Shown here: positions 1 to 7,697 of the stretch, in pieces
Layout: every line of letters starts with the position of its first letter
Position numbering within the stretch: the first letter of the stretch is position 1
Assembly: GCF_042649685.1 (NCBI RefSeq)
Contig: NZ_JBHRZT010000072.1
Location: 771,062-835,061 of the forward strand
DNA length: 64,000 nt
Direction: 5' to 3'
Origin: Bacillus_BA songklensis
GTDB taxonomy: Bacteria > Bacillota > Bacilli > Bacillales > Bacillaceae_H
Notes under the pieces: model-generated
Told to the model about the DNA's origin: nothing
Databases searched by the model: none
The model's input: the letters and a program-made list of their open reading frames with translations, nothing else
Position numbers and translations under genes: made by a program

Positions 1-1
1 A

Positions 2-928
2 GAGCTTTCCTACACCATTGAAGAAGTGTCAAAACTTTTAAAGGTATCAAAACTAACCATATATGATCTCGTTAAAAAGGGAGAACTGCCTGTTTTCCGT
101 GTTGGAAGACAAATGAGAGTAGATGCAAAAGACTTGGAAAACTATATAAATGGCAATAAGTCTACTCAGAGTTCCACAAACCCGGTTCCCCTCATTGCCC
201 CCCATAGAGCTGAAACAAAAAAAGATCACAACATCGTCATTAGCGGGCAGGACTTAGTTTTAGATATCCTTGGGAAACACATTGAAAAACATTCGGCGTA
301 TAAACCATTGCGATCCTATGCAGGAAGTTTAAACAGCCTTATCTCTATGTACAATGGGGAGTGCGACATTGTTAGCCTGCATATGTTTGACGGAGATACA
401 GGAGAGTACAATCTCCCTTATATAAAAAAGATTTTAATAGGTTATCCCTATATTCTACTAAATCTTATCTCAAGGAAGGCAGGACTTTACGTTCAAAAAG
501 GAAACCCCCTAAACATAACATCGTGGGCAGATTTAGGTCAGCAGCATGTAAAAATCATTAATAGAGAGAAAGGGTCAGGAGCACGCATCCTTCTTGATGA
601 GCAGCTTAGAATCCATCATATTTCTCCTAGAAATATTAAAGGATATAAACACGAAGAGACAAATCATTTAAGTGTCGCATCCGCCATTTCGAATGGACTA
701 GCAGATGCGGGAGTAGGAATTGAAAAAGCAGCTAAAATAGTTGAAGTAGACTTTATTCCATTAGTAAAAGAGCGTTATGATCTCGTCATTCTTAAAAAAC
801 CTGAAAACGAAGAGCTCATAAAAATCGTAAAGGAGATTTTGACAAACTCTGCGTTTAAGTCAGAAATCAACTCATTGGGTGACTATGATATTTCACAGAC
901 AGGGAATATTCTATATGAAACATTTTAG
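2..928 (+). CDS. HTH / PBP-like domain transcriptional regulator (5' partial)
   Basis: The reading frame is open to the left edge. Sense codons precede the GTG at 26 and read ELSYTIEEVSKLLKVSK, so the true start lies outside the window. The N-terminal ~50 residues form an excisionase/MerR-like helix-turn-helix (YTIEEVSKLLKVSKLTIYD, then GELPVFRVGRQMRVDAKDLE). Residues ~75-290 resemble the periplasmic-binding-protein-like domain of molybdate/tungstate-responsive regulators (S/T-rich loops, GSGARILLDEQL, GLADAGVGIEKAA). Such proteins bind DNA and sense a small ligand in the cytoplasm; which oxyanion or ligand is sensed cannot be read here. A hairpin follows the stop. Family call fairly sure, function inferred. 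Confidence 0.8.
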   Translation, partial: ELSYTIEEVSKLLKVSKLTIYDLVKKGELPVFRVGRQMRVDAKDLENYINGNKSTQSSTNPVPLIAPHRAETKKDHNIVISGQDLVLDILGKHIEKHSAYKPLRSYAGSLNSLISMYNGECDIVSLHMFDGDTGEYNLPYIKKILIGYPYILLNLISRKAGLYVQKGNPLNITSWADLGQQHVKIINREKGSGARILLDEQLRIHHISPRNIKGYKHEETNHLSVASAISNGLADAGVGIEKAAKIVEVDFIPLVKERYDLVILKKPENEELIKIVKEILTNSAFKSEINSLGDYDISQTGNILYETF

Positions 929-930
929 CT

Positions 931-968
931 GAAAAGGATGATATTCGTCTTCTCCTTTTCCGTGTTTT
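931..968 (+). terminator. Probable intrinsic terminator of the HTH/PBP-like regulator
   Basis: The arms gaaaagga (931-938) and tccttttc (953-960) lie directly after the stop codon at 928 and are followed by cgtgtttt. The U-tract is weak, so efficiency is uncertain. Confidence 0.5.
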
Positions 969-1156
969 CACCTCTCGCATATACTGGTTGTGATATTTAA
1001 TCATCCATAAAATATTTTGCCGTATCCCCTATACGTATATTAATATACCTCATAAGGTATGAAGACGTTTTTTTTATAAAAAATGTTTTTCGCAGTGTAT
1101 GGATAAAAAAAGAATGCAAAACAATAAAGATAAAAAATAAGAAAGGGGCATAAACG

Positions 1157-1534
1157 ATGAACAAAATCATGGTCATGTTCGTTTTTTTGTTTTTTATCCA
1201 TCATATCCCTGCTGCTGGCGAGGAACGGAACATAACGAATGCTGATAATGAGCACTTGTATGTATTTTTGCAAATCAGTCCTGAAGAATATGATTTAATG
1301 TGGAAAGAAGGCAAAACGTTGGCGGAAATCGCCAAAAGCCAGGGAGTGTCAGAGCGGGAGCTTGTGCGCTATCTATTTGAAAAAGAACTGGAAACCATGC
1401 GTGTTTCCTTAAAAAACGGAGAGTTATCACATGTACAATATATTCAAAACATATTAAGACTAAAAGAAACCCTTCTTCATAAGATTCATGGAAATCCGCA
1501 TAAGGAACCATCAAGCGAGAAAGTATCCAATTAA
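1157..1534 (+). CDS. Small secreted protein of unknown function
   Basis: A 125-residue product with a clear signal peptide: MNK followed by a hydrophobic core to about residue 20 (HHIPAAGEERN). The mature part is helical and charged and contains WKEGKTLAEIAKSQGVSER, a motif seen in several small exported Bacillus proteins of unknown role. RBS gaaaggggc precedes the ATG by about 8 bases. I do not recognise the family well enough to name it. It stands alone, with a hairpin downstream. Confidence 0.65.
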   Translation: MNKIMVMFVFLFFIHHIPAAGEERNITNADNEHLYVFLQISPEEYDLMWKEGKTLAEIAKSQGVSERELVRYLFEKELETMRVSLKNGELSHVQYIQNILRLKETLLHKIHGNPHKEPSSEKVSN

Positions 1535-1538
1535 AAAA

Positions 1539-1573
1539 CTGAATCAAAGAGGGGATTTTCCTCTTTGATTCAG
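1539..1573. terminator. Bidirectional terminator-like hairpin
   Basis: A perfect 14-bp stem ctgaatcaaagagg / cctctttgattcag (1539-1552, 1560-1573) with a 7-nt loop, immediately after the secreted-protein gene. The minus strand carries the T-run (tttttta), so it also insulates the gene from the decayed minus-strand region to its right. Confidence 0.6.
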
Positions 1574-1703
1574 CCTAGCTTCTTATTCTTTGCCCATACT
1601 ATCGATTTTTGTGTCATCCCATGTTGTCCCGCTCTCCTTTATTTAAGAACTAAAAAACCCCGGCCGAACCTGAAGGATTTTAAACGGAGAACCATGCCTC
1701 TTT

Positions 1704-1838
1704 TCATTTAAAATGGTTGTACAAAGATACCTTGGCTATTCCGCTGGTATCCGCTATTTCTTGCACGGGTATACCATGATGGCCTTTTTGAACGAAAAGC
1801 TTCATCGCTGATTCAATAATTGTATTCTTTCGGTTCAT
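1704..1838 (-). pseudogene. TetR-family regulator, N-terminal HTH fragment
   Basis: A 44-codon remnant. It starts MNRKNTIIESAMKLFVQKG and ends IADTSGIAKVSLYNHFK followed by TGA. This is the canonical TetR N-terminal helix-turn-helix, but intact members are ~190 residues, so the ligand-binding domain is gone. It fits as the former regulator of the RND efflux remnant at 2161-2383, since TetR/RND pairs are common; that link is inference. Confidence 0.7.
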
Positions 1839-1983
1839 TCCGTTCCCGTCCTTTAATGCTTTCATCTGTACCATCTACTCGATCATGCACATGATAAAAT
1901 GAAAATGAACTTCTTGGTGGACATACTTCTGCTTTTACTCCGTTGCGTTTTAACTCTTCAATAAATTCTCTACTCACTGGCAA
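1813..1983 (-). CDS. Small ORF of unknown function, TTG start
   Basis: A 56-codon frame (LPVSREFIEELKRNGVKAEV..., rich in charged residues) with TTG at 1983 and a good upstream ggcgaggtg spaced 7 bases. It overlaps the start of the TetR fragment in another frame. No family recognised. It may be a chance frame within decaying DNA or a genuine small protein. Confidence 0.3.
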   Translation of the reverse strand: MPVSREFIEELKRNGVKAEVCPPRSSFSFYHVHDRVDGTDESIKGRERNEPKEYNY

Positions 1984-2118
1984 CCGTATTCACCTCGCCT
2001 TATCAATATGTCTATGTATATAGAATGAGTCATTTTTTCTTTGTTCTTAAACATCTTCCTATATAGACAGACGTCGAAACAGTGAAAAAGTTACAATCTT
2101 TTTTATTTTTCAGCAGAA

Positions 2119-2138
2119 ATGCACTGCCGGCAGTGCAT
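2119..2138. repeat. 20-bp perfect palindrome
   Basis: atgcactgcc and its exact complement meet without a spacer. It lies in decayed intergenic DNA just 3' of the RND fragment on the minus strand. It could be a terminator stem (no clean T-run) or a protein-binding site. Confidence 0.45.
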
Positions 2139-2160
2139 GATATGAATTCTGATTGTATGC

Positions 2161-2383
2161 TTAATCTATCAAATCGGGTTTGTGTCGTTTTTCACGCTTT
2201 GCTTGTCGTCGGAAAAAGAGTTCATACATCACCGGGATCATACAATGGTTACTGCTGCAATCAATGATGCTAACAATGAAAAGACAATCGTTAGCGCAAA
2301 TGGGAGGAAGAACTCACCTGCGGCTCCGCCAACAAACCCTGACGGCAGGAATACAACAACCGTTGTAATGGTTGAGGAATCAC
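2161..2383 (-). pseudogene. RND efflux transporter (SwrC/AcrB type) C-terminal fragment
   Basis: Reading the minus strand from about 2382 gives SSTITTVVVFLPSGFVGG, then AAGEFFLPFALTIVFSLLAS and LIAAVTIV. This is the transmembrane signature of RND permeases. A frameshift then interrupts it, after which another frame continues with PVMYELFFRRQAKREKRHK to a stop at 2161. Intact RND pumps exceed 1000 residues, so only a sliver remains. It abuts the methyltransferase fragment at ~2384, which shows a deletion or recombination junction. Confidence 0.7.
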
Positions 2384-2593
2384 TTTTAACATTTCCGGAG
2401 AATTATCAATTCCCATCACATTTGCCCCTAGCCTTGCTATTTCATAGGTCAAGTCCCCTGTTCCACAACCCAAATCTAGAATGGATTCGTTTGTTTTGGG
2501 TTGGAGAAGTGTAACAATCTCTTTTCCAAACTGAGAAACAAAACTAAGTTGATTATCATACAAATCGGCATCCCAAACGTTTATAGAACTCAC
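2384..2593 (-). pseudogene. SAM-dependent methyltransferase, N-terminal fragment
   Basis: The GTG start at 2593 sits 7 bases after aggaggg. The first ~69 residues are a class I methyltransferase: VWDADLYDNQLSFVSQFG, motif I DLGCGTGDLTYE, then GANVMGIDNSPEML. After ..PEMLK homology stops and the frame runs into the RND remnant. Intact relatives are ~250 residues, so the catalytic half is missing. The original substrate is unknown. Confidence 0.7.
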
Positions 2594-2700
2594 ATGTATA
2601 CCCTCCTGTCTTTTACATCATTAGCTCTTATCTGTAATTTCTAGAATGATAACGGTATTCCTTTCTAGTAAAACGATACTGCTTTGTTTATATATCAATT

Positions 2701-2731
2701 AAAAAACCTCTGAGTATAAAAAACAGAGGTT
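2701..2731 (-). terminator. Strong minus-strand terminator with no obvious gene before it
   Basis: An 8-bp stem aacctctg/cagaggtt (2705-2712, 2724-2731). On the minus strand it is followed by a T6 run (2701-2706). The next gene upstream on that strand would be to the right, where the plus-strand ftsZ now sits, so the terminator has lost its gene or was separated from it. Confidence 0.55.
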
Positions 2732-2897
2732 CATTGTAGTTACCATAACATACGTTAGTGGCAATCAAATAATCTACTAAATCATACAAAAAAAGATGAA
2801 AACTCCGGATAATATCGAATAATATTAAAGAAGTTCTTCGGGCACTCTTTGAATAGTGTGAAATCAAGGCAATTTGGATGAATGAGGAGGAATGATC

Positions 2898-4046
2898 ATG
2901 TTGGAATTTGATACAAATATGGACCAATTCGCCACGATTAAAGTCATCGGTGTTGGCGGCGGGGGAAACAACGCCGTGAACCGTATGATCGAGGACGGAG
3001 TTGAGGGTGTAGAATTTATTGCCGTTAATACAGACGCACAAGCTCTTAATCAATCAAAAGCAGAGATCACGATGCAAATCGGTGCATCATTGACAAGAGG
3101 TTTAGGAGCAGGTGCAAATCCGGAAATAGGTAAAAGTGCTGTGGAAGAAAGCAAACAGCAGATACAAGAAGTGTTACAAGGTGCAGACATGGTTTTCGTT
3201 ACAGCCGGAATGGGCGGTGGTACAGGCACAGGGGCAGCGCCCGCCATTGCTGAAATCGCCCGTAAGCTTGGTGCTCTGACAATTGGGGTTGTAACACGTC
3301 CGTTCAAATTTGAAGGCTACAAGCGTGCAGCAAACGCGGAAAGTGGAATTAACGCAATGAGGGAAGCAGTGGACACCTTAATTATTATTCCAAACGATCG
3401 CTTATTGGAGATTGTAGATAAAAATACACCCATGCTTGAAGCCTTCCGTGAAGCGGATAATGTTCTTCGCCAAGGTGTTCAAGGGATTTCCGATTTAATT
3501 GCTGTGCCGGGTTTAATCAACCTTGATTTTGCTGACGTGAAAACGGTCATGTCCCATAAAGGAACTGCCTTAATGGGAATTGGTATTGCCAAAGGTAAAG
3601 GCCGTGCTGCTGAAGCTGCGCAGAAAGCCATAAATAGTCCGTTACTGGAAACTTCCATCAATGGAGCTCAAGGTGTAATCATGAACATAACTGGCGGCCG
3701 CAATTTAAGTCTTTATGAAGTACAGGAGGCAGCCGATATAGTTGCTTCTGCTTCGCACGAGGAATTAAATATGATTTTTGGTTCGTCCATTAACGAAAAC
3801 TTAAAAGAAGAAATTATCGTAACTGTCATTGCTACTGGATTCACTGAGCAAGAGGCTCCGTTATTACAAACGTCTTCCCAACCATCAATGGAAGGAATGT
3901 CTAGTCCATATCAAAAGGAACAACGTATACAACGTAATCCAACAAACCGTGGAGAACCCGTTCAAGGTTATGGCCGACACTCGGAACAGCGAGAAGAATC
4001 GCTGGATATTCCAGCGTTCTTGCGCAAACGAAAAAAACGATTTTGA
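2898..4046 (+). CDS. ftsZ: Cell division GTPase FtsZ (solitary copy)
   Basis: Tubulin-like GTPase that polymerises into the division ring. The chosen ATG at 2898 is 7 bases after gaggagg; the ATG at 2892 is too close to the RBS, and the choice gives the usual MLEFDTNMD start. The protein is 382 residues, as in B. subtilis. Signature GGGTGTG lies at ~106-112, a conserved T7 loop around NLDFADVKTVM, and the C-terminal anchor peptide DIPAFLRKRKKRF is intact. No ftsA, divIB or other division/cell-wall cluster gene is adjacent; the flanks are pseudogenes and an insertion-sequence-like end. It may be a relocated or second ftsZ. All key residues look functional. Confidence 0.95.
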   Translation: MLEFDTNMDQFATIKVIGVGGGGNNAVNRMIEDGVEGVEFIAVNTDAQALNQSKAEITMQIGASLTRGLGAGANPEIGKSAVEESKQQIQEVLQGADMVFVTAGMGGGTGTGAAPAIAEIARKLGALTIGVVTRPFKFEGYKRAANAESGINAMREAVDTLIIIPNDRLLEIVDKNTPMLEAFREADNVLRQGVQGISDLIAVPGLINLDFADVKTVMSHKGTALMGIGIAKGKGRAAEAAQKAINSPLLETSINGAQGVIMNITGGRNLSLYEVQEAADIVASASHEELNMIFGSSINENLKEEIIVTVIATGFTEQEAPLLQTSSQPSMEGMSSPYQKEQRIQRNPTNRGEPVQGYGRHSEQREESLDIPAFLRKRKKRF

Positions 4047-4059
4047 TAAAGGAAAACTT

Positions 4060-4165
4060 CATCCCCCACTGAATGTTAGTTGACCTTATCGAGTTCTTAC
4101 GGGCAGTTGTCCCCCACCTAAGCCACTTTGCTTTCCATGAGCTTTGAGGGTGGGGGCTTACAAAT
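4060..4165 (+). mobile_element. Possible IS200/IS605-type right-end stem-loop remnant
   Basis: GC-rich structure with the arms tcccccacc and ggtgggggc (about 4110-4160), preceded by cgagttcttacgggcagttg. This layout resembles the guide-RNA-like 3' end found after tnpB genes in Firmicute IS605/IS1341 elements, but no tnpB is present. It could instead be an unusual ftsZ terminator. Recognition is from memory only. Confidence 0.35.
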
Positions 4166-4185
4166 CCACAAAGTAAGAATAAAAG

Positions 4186-4217
4186 AAGCATCTGCTTTTT
4201 TCAGGCAGATGCTTTAA
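4186..4217 (+). terminator. Probable terminator downstream of ftsZ
   Basis: A 10-bp stem aagcatctgc/gcagatgctt (4186-4195, 4205-4214) with a T-rich loop, followed by taataaaaaag. It is the first good stem on the plus strand after the GC-rich structure. Confidence 0.5.
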
Positions 4218-4219
4218 TA

Positions 4220-4860
4220 AAAAAGAAATACGTTATGGTTCTGGTGCAAATCTCGAATCTTGTTAAAATATTAACAAAAATGTAAGGGTAATTCCGAATG
4301 CTTCAGTTTTCTAACCCGTTAATATTCGACGTAAAGTTTTTCATGCCGAATAAAAATTGCTCGTGGAGTAGGTAATATTCATCTTGGTTTAGATGTCTAA
4401 TTTTTTTGCACCATAACCTTCAATATATGGAAGTTATCTTATTCTGTTCTAGTAGATCCCATTCTATTTAGTATTCTTTTATTAAATTTCTTTATCATTC
4501 AAAAGTTAAAGAAGCATGATAGAAAAATGGTGACTTTTTAAACGAGATGGTTATTTAATTAATGAATATACTGCTTCAAATAATACGTAAAATTTAGATT
4601 ATACGCACACTTTAATGATCGGGGCCCATTCGTCATAAAATTCAGCGACATATTTATGAAAAAAACGATGGAGTTATTATTGTTCATTTTATATCATGGC
4701 TGGACGGAAGCCAACCAGGGAAAGAGAACATAAGGCTAATAAACATGAAATCAACCAACAAAGATTACATGAAGGGTTTTTGCACCAGAACCCTCTTAAC
4801 CCCTTCATGGGTGAATACCATATTCTTCTATTGCTCTCTGAAAGTTGTATAATAGGAATA
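4220..4860. other. Non-coding stretch, nothing convincing
   Basis: About 640 bases, AT-rich, with no ORF carrying a recognisable motif and RBS. The 89-codon frame at 4696-4965 overlaps the Ntn-hydrolase start and lacks support. Promoter elements for the next gene probably lie at 4840-4870. Confidence 0.5.
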
Positions 4861-4888
4861 ACACGACTTAATGTTTGCGGAGGACGAC

Positions 4889-5539
4889 ATGACAGCCATT
4901 TTTGCTTTTCAAGGAAATCATTTTATTACAATGTGCGGAGATGGCCGGGTATGGGATGTATCTAAAAATACCCTCATTCATGAAAATTATCAAAAAATTC
5001 ATCTTCTTTCCCTGAAAAACCTGGAGCTGGCGGTCGGCACGGCTGGACACGTAAAAGTGTTTGAACCATGTATCCAGGAAATGAAGGATAGATTATGGGG
5101 ACAAAATTTGCCTGTATATCAGATATTGAGAATAGTAGATGAAATCACTTTAAAGCATATCCGTCTTACAATAAAGAAAGAACAGGATGGACAAAACTTC
5201 GCGCTTACGTTCCTGGAGAGGTTTTTCGACTATCCCTTCTCTTCTCTCTACTTAAACGTTCAGTATTTAATTGGGGGAAAAGCGGAGGGAGAAACGTTCC
5301 TTTATCGATATGATTATCGAAATACAGAAAGGACGGTGGAAGAAATTCCAACCGGGGCTGCCTCCTACATTGGAACAAATCGGGAGACCATGAAACCTAC
5401 TCTTCCGGGATTATCCCAAAAGCTGCATGCTTGTCATAGTCCTGCTTGTTGCGAAGAGATATTGTTACAGTCCATTCAACAGTTAGGAAAAGCAGAAAAA
5501 ACGATCGGAGGAACCATCAAAACGATGACGATTGTCTAA
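4889..5539 (+). CDS. HslV/20S-proteasome-like Ntn-hydrolase, uncharacterised
   Basis: The start ATG at 4889 follows ggagga by 4-5 bases and gives 216 residues beginning MTAIFAFQG. Removing Met would expose Thr2, as in HslV. The next residues, FITMCGDGRV, match the AGDGQ strand-loop of HslV/proteasome beta subunits. KIHLLSLKNLELAVGTAG matches their KVRRL..G.AG segment, and YLIGGKAEGETFLYRYD matches the later LxxGG.D..P.LY..D strand. No hslU or clp partner is adjacent. The true substrate is unknown; it could be a peptidase or an amide-hydrolysing relative. Fold inferred from these three motifs. Confidence 0.65.
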   Translation: MTAIFAFQGNHFITMCGDGRVWDVSKNTLIHENYQKIHLLSLKNLELAVGTAGHVKVFEPCIQEMKDRLWGQNLPVYQILRIVDEITLKHIRLTIKKEQDGQNFALTFLERFFDYPFSSLYLNVQYLIGGKAEGETFLYRYDYRNTERTVEEIPTGAASYIGTNRETMKPTLPGLSQKLHACHSPACCEEILLQSIQQLGKAEKTIGGTIKTMTIV

Positions 5540-5750
5540 AAGGCCACCTTTATTACCAAATACCTTTACAATTAAATAATAATGGATGTTTCTGTTCAGT
5601 ACAAATAAAGTTGTTTACTTTTAACGGTTAGAAGCCGCATCCTTCCGTTGAAAGATGCGGCACATTCAAAAATTAGTTGTTTGCTAAAAAAAAACACTCA
5701 TGATCGAACCAAAAATACATGACAAAAAAGTTGTTTACTAAATCCCTTTA

Positions 5751-5830
5751 TTCAACTATAGCGCCCGATTGTTGAAGATCAAAGGCTGTGTTGAAGCCGT
5801 CTCGCACTTATTGAACTTTAGCCCCCATTT
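5751..5830. repeat. Dispersed intergenic repeat, copy A
   Basis: The core gcgcccgattgttgaagatc (5761-5780) continues aaaggctgtgttgaagcc... to ttattgaactt. About 60 bases match the reverse complement of 32890-32955 (copy H) with only a few changes. It lies between convergent genes. Confidence 0.7.
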
Positions 5831-5873
5831 AATAAGCTAATTACTCGCAATAATTGAGTAGACTAGAAATAAA

Positions 5874-7133
5874 TTATATTCTCTGTTTAACATTTTTGAT
5901 CACTACTTTACTATGGGGAATACTTGGCATGCTAACCATGCTGAAACTTAAATCCTGGTCAGGAACTTCATAATCCATTCGATTCGCTAGATAATCAAGG
6001 CTCACCTTCATGACTTCAATGGTGACCCACTCCCCAGCACAGCGATGTCCCAAAAAGTAATCACCACCTCCCTGCGGAATGAAGCTAAAAGGGCTTCCTT
6101 CCCATTTTGCAAACCGGTCAGGACTGAACAATTCAGGATTTTTCCAAGTTTTAGGGTCATGATTTGTTCCATAAAGATCCAGCAAGGTTAACGTGCCTTC
6201 TTCAAATTTATAGCCTTTCCAGGTGAAATCTTTTTTTACCAGCGCCACGACAAACGGAAAAAATGGATAAAAACGGCGAACTTCCTGTACAAACATCTGA
6301 GCATACTTTTCATCGCCAGATTTAAGTTTCTCCCTTTCTTCCGGATAATGGTGCACTGCCAGCGCAATGAAGTTGATGAATATAGCAATCGCCACAATCG
6401 GTCTCAAAATATTGATCACTTCTACAGCAGCGGTCTCGGTATCCAGAAGATTCCCTTCCAGATCGCGATACCAGGCAAATCTATGTAATATGGTATTTTC
6501 AGGGGGATTCACTTTCCCTTTACGAACCCTTTCAATGAGTTCTTCGATCCATATTTCTTCGTAATTCCGTGCATGTCTTCCTAGCCAATGATTTAGGCCG
6601 ACTGCAGCAGCCGACTCGAACATCGCCCCCAAATTTTTTGTCAGTCTCTTAACTTCGTTTTCTTGTACCGGTACACCTGCCCACTGGCAGGCTGTCCTGC
6701 ACATAATTTCCTTCGCTTCTTCATAAAGAATAACCTTATCCATCTGTTCCCATTTATTCACTGCTATCTCCCACTGTTTTTTTGTAATGTCGGTTAGTTT
6801 TTCAAGTTCATCGGGAGACATAATCGACATAAACATTTCCTTGCGATGCTTATGGGCCTGTCCATCTAACGCCTGAACCCCATTCTTGCCAAACAATGTT
6901 TGCACAACCCGGTTTGGTGCTGCACCTTTCCTTTTGAATTTCTCAGTGTCATAAAAAACTTCCGCAGCTTCCTTTCCTCCCATGCAGATCGCTTTCTTTC
7001 CAAGCAAACGGGTCTCGAAAATATCAGAATTAAAACTGTGACGTCTGTTCAAAATGTACTTGTATCCTTCTTCCATAAGACTCAAGCTATTATCTATTCC
7101 CTCTTCCCGAGGCATTTGATTTGTATTTGACAT
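5874..7133 (-). CDS. Cytochrome P450 CYP152, fatty-acid peroxygenase
   Basis: H2O2-driven fatty-acid alpha/beta hydroxylase of the CYP152 (P450-BSbeta, YbdT) family. 419 residues from the ATG at 7133, which has ggag 9 bases upstream; the ATG at 7148 has no RBS. The family-specific Arg-Pro pair in INVLRP-like context (INILRPIVAI, R244/P245) replaces the usual acid-alcohol pair and binds the fatty-acid carboxylate. The heme-ligand loop is PQGGGDYFLGHRCAGEW with Cys365, and EVRRFYPFFPF is conserved. Such enzymes need no reductase partner, and none is adjacent. It stands alone between two insulating hairpins. Confidence 0.92.
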   Translation of the reverse strand: MSNTNQMPREEGIDNSLSLMEEGYKYILNRRHSFNSDIFETRLLGKKAICMGGKEAAEVFYDTEKFKRKGAAPNRVVQTLFGKNGVQALDGQAHKHRKEMFMSIMSPDELEKLTDITKKQWEIAVNKWEQMDKVILYEEAKEIMCRTACQWAGVPVQENEVKRLTKNLGAMFESAAAVGLNHWLGRHARNYEEIWIEELIERVRKGKVNPPENTILHRFAWYRDLEGNLLDTETAAVEVINILRPIVAIAIFINFIALAVHHYPEEREKLKSGDEKYAQMFVQEVRRFYPFFPFVVALVKKDFTWKGYKFEEGTLTLLDLYGTNHDPKTWKNPELFSPDRFAKWEGSPFSFIPQGGGDYFLGHRCAGEWVTIEVMKVSLDYLANRMDYEVPDQDLSFSMVSMPSIPHSKVVIKNVKQRI

Positions 7134-7228
7134 ATGATTCATCTCCATTTTTCATAGTAATGGTCTTATTCTTTGTAAATTTTCCCCTGTTTAGTCTCAA
7201 TAAAACTTGGACCCCTAAGCAGATTTCA

Positions 7229-7271
7229 ACCTAAAAAAAATCGATTCCTGTACAGGAATCGACTTTTTTAA
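7229..7271. terminator. Bidirectional terminator, perfect 22-bp palindrome
   Basis: tcgattcctgt and its exact complement (7241-7262) are flanked by A8 on the left and T6 on the right, so either strand gives stem plus U-tract. It separates the P450 promoter from the resolvase region. Confidence 0.7.
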
Positions 7272-7339
7272 TTCTTCTTATTGATTTACCCCGCCCTTTA
7301 GCATAATAACAATTATTTCAAGTTTCTACGCTTGGCACC

Positions 7340-7378
7340 ATCACTTATTCCAGAATATGGCCCTATTGCGGAACAAAA
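7340..7378. repeat. Dispersed intergenic repeat, degenerate copy J
   Basis: cttattccagaatatggccc followed by tattgcggaacaaa aligns with cttattccattaaatggccc gtttgttgaataa at 11045-11078. Part of the GGGCGC/GCGCCC repeat family. Confidence 0.45.
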
Positions 7379-7535
7379 AAGTTCTCTACGCTTAATTTAA
7401 TAAAAGTGGCTCCATAAACGGACGTTTATGGGGCGAATAATAACTTTATCAGAAAACAACCTGTGACTTTCTTTTTTATTTGTCGTCATTTATTTGAGAT
7501 TATATGTCACCTCTTTCACGGTCATTTGACTGTGC

Positions 7536-7659
7536 CGTTTACAAAGGTATACCTTTACAAACACAAACTACGAAGCTATCAAACCCAGTAAAATCAAGTT
7601 TAAAAAGGTGATAAAAATCTTTTATAAACGTTTATATTAATTAGACACCTTTATAAACG
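7536..7659. promoter_or_regulatory. Three-dyad resolvase res-like site
   Basis: Imperfect half-sites of consensus CCTTTATAAACG are arranged as three inverted pairs. Dyad I (7536-7563) is cgtttacaaagg-tata-cctttacaaaca, exactly 28 bp. Dyad II (7597-7630) is agtttaaaaagg ... cttttataaacg, 34 bp. Dyad III (7629-7659) is cgtttatatta ... cctttataaacg. 28 and 34 bp are the lengths of sites I and II in Tn3/gamma-delta res. It sits right before the serine recombinase and overlaps its promoter region (tataat at 7667-7672), which suggests autorepression. Assignment is by architecture. Confidence 0.65.
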
Positions 7660-7697
7660 AAAATGATATAATAAAGCAACAAAGTAGAAGAGGAGAA

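Noticed and set aside
2688..3053. Minus-strand ORF across the ftsZ start
   Set aside because: Antisense shadow of ftsZ and its leader.
4696..4965. 89-codon frame before the Ntn-hydrolase
   Set aside because: No RBS or motif; overlaps the supported start at 4889.
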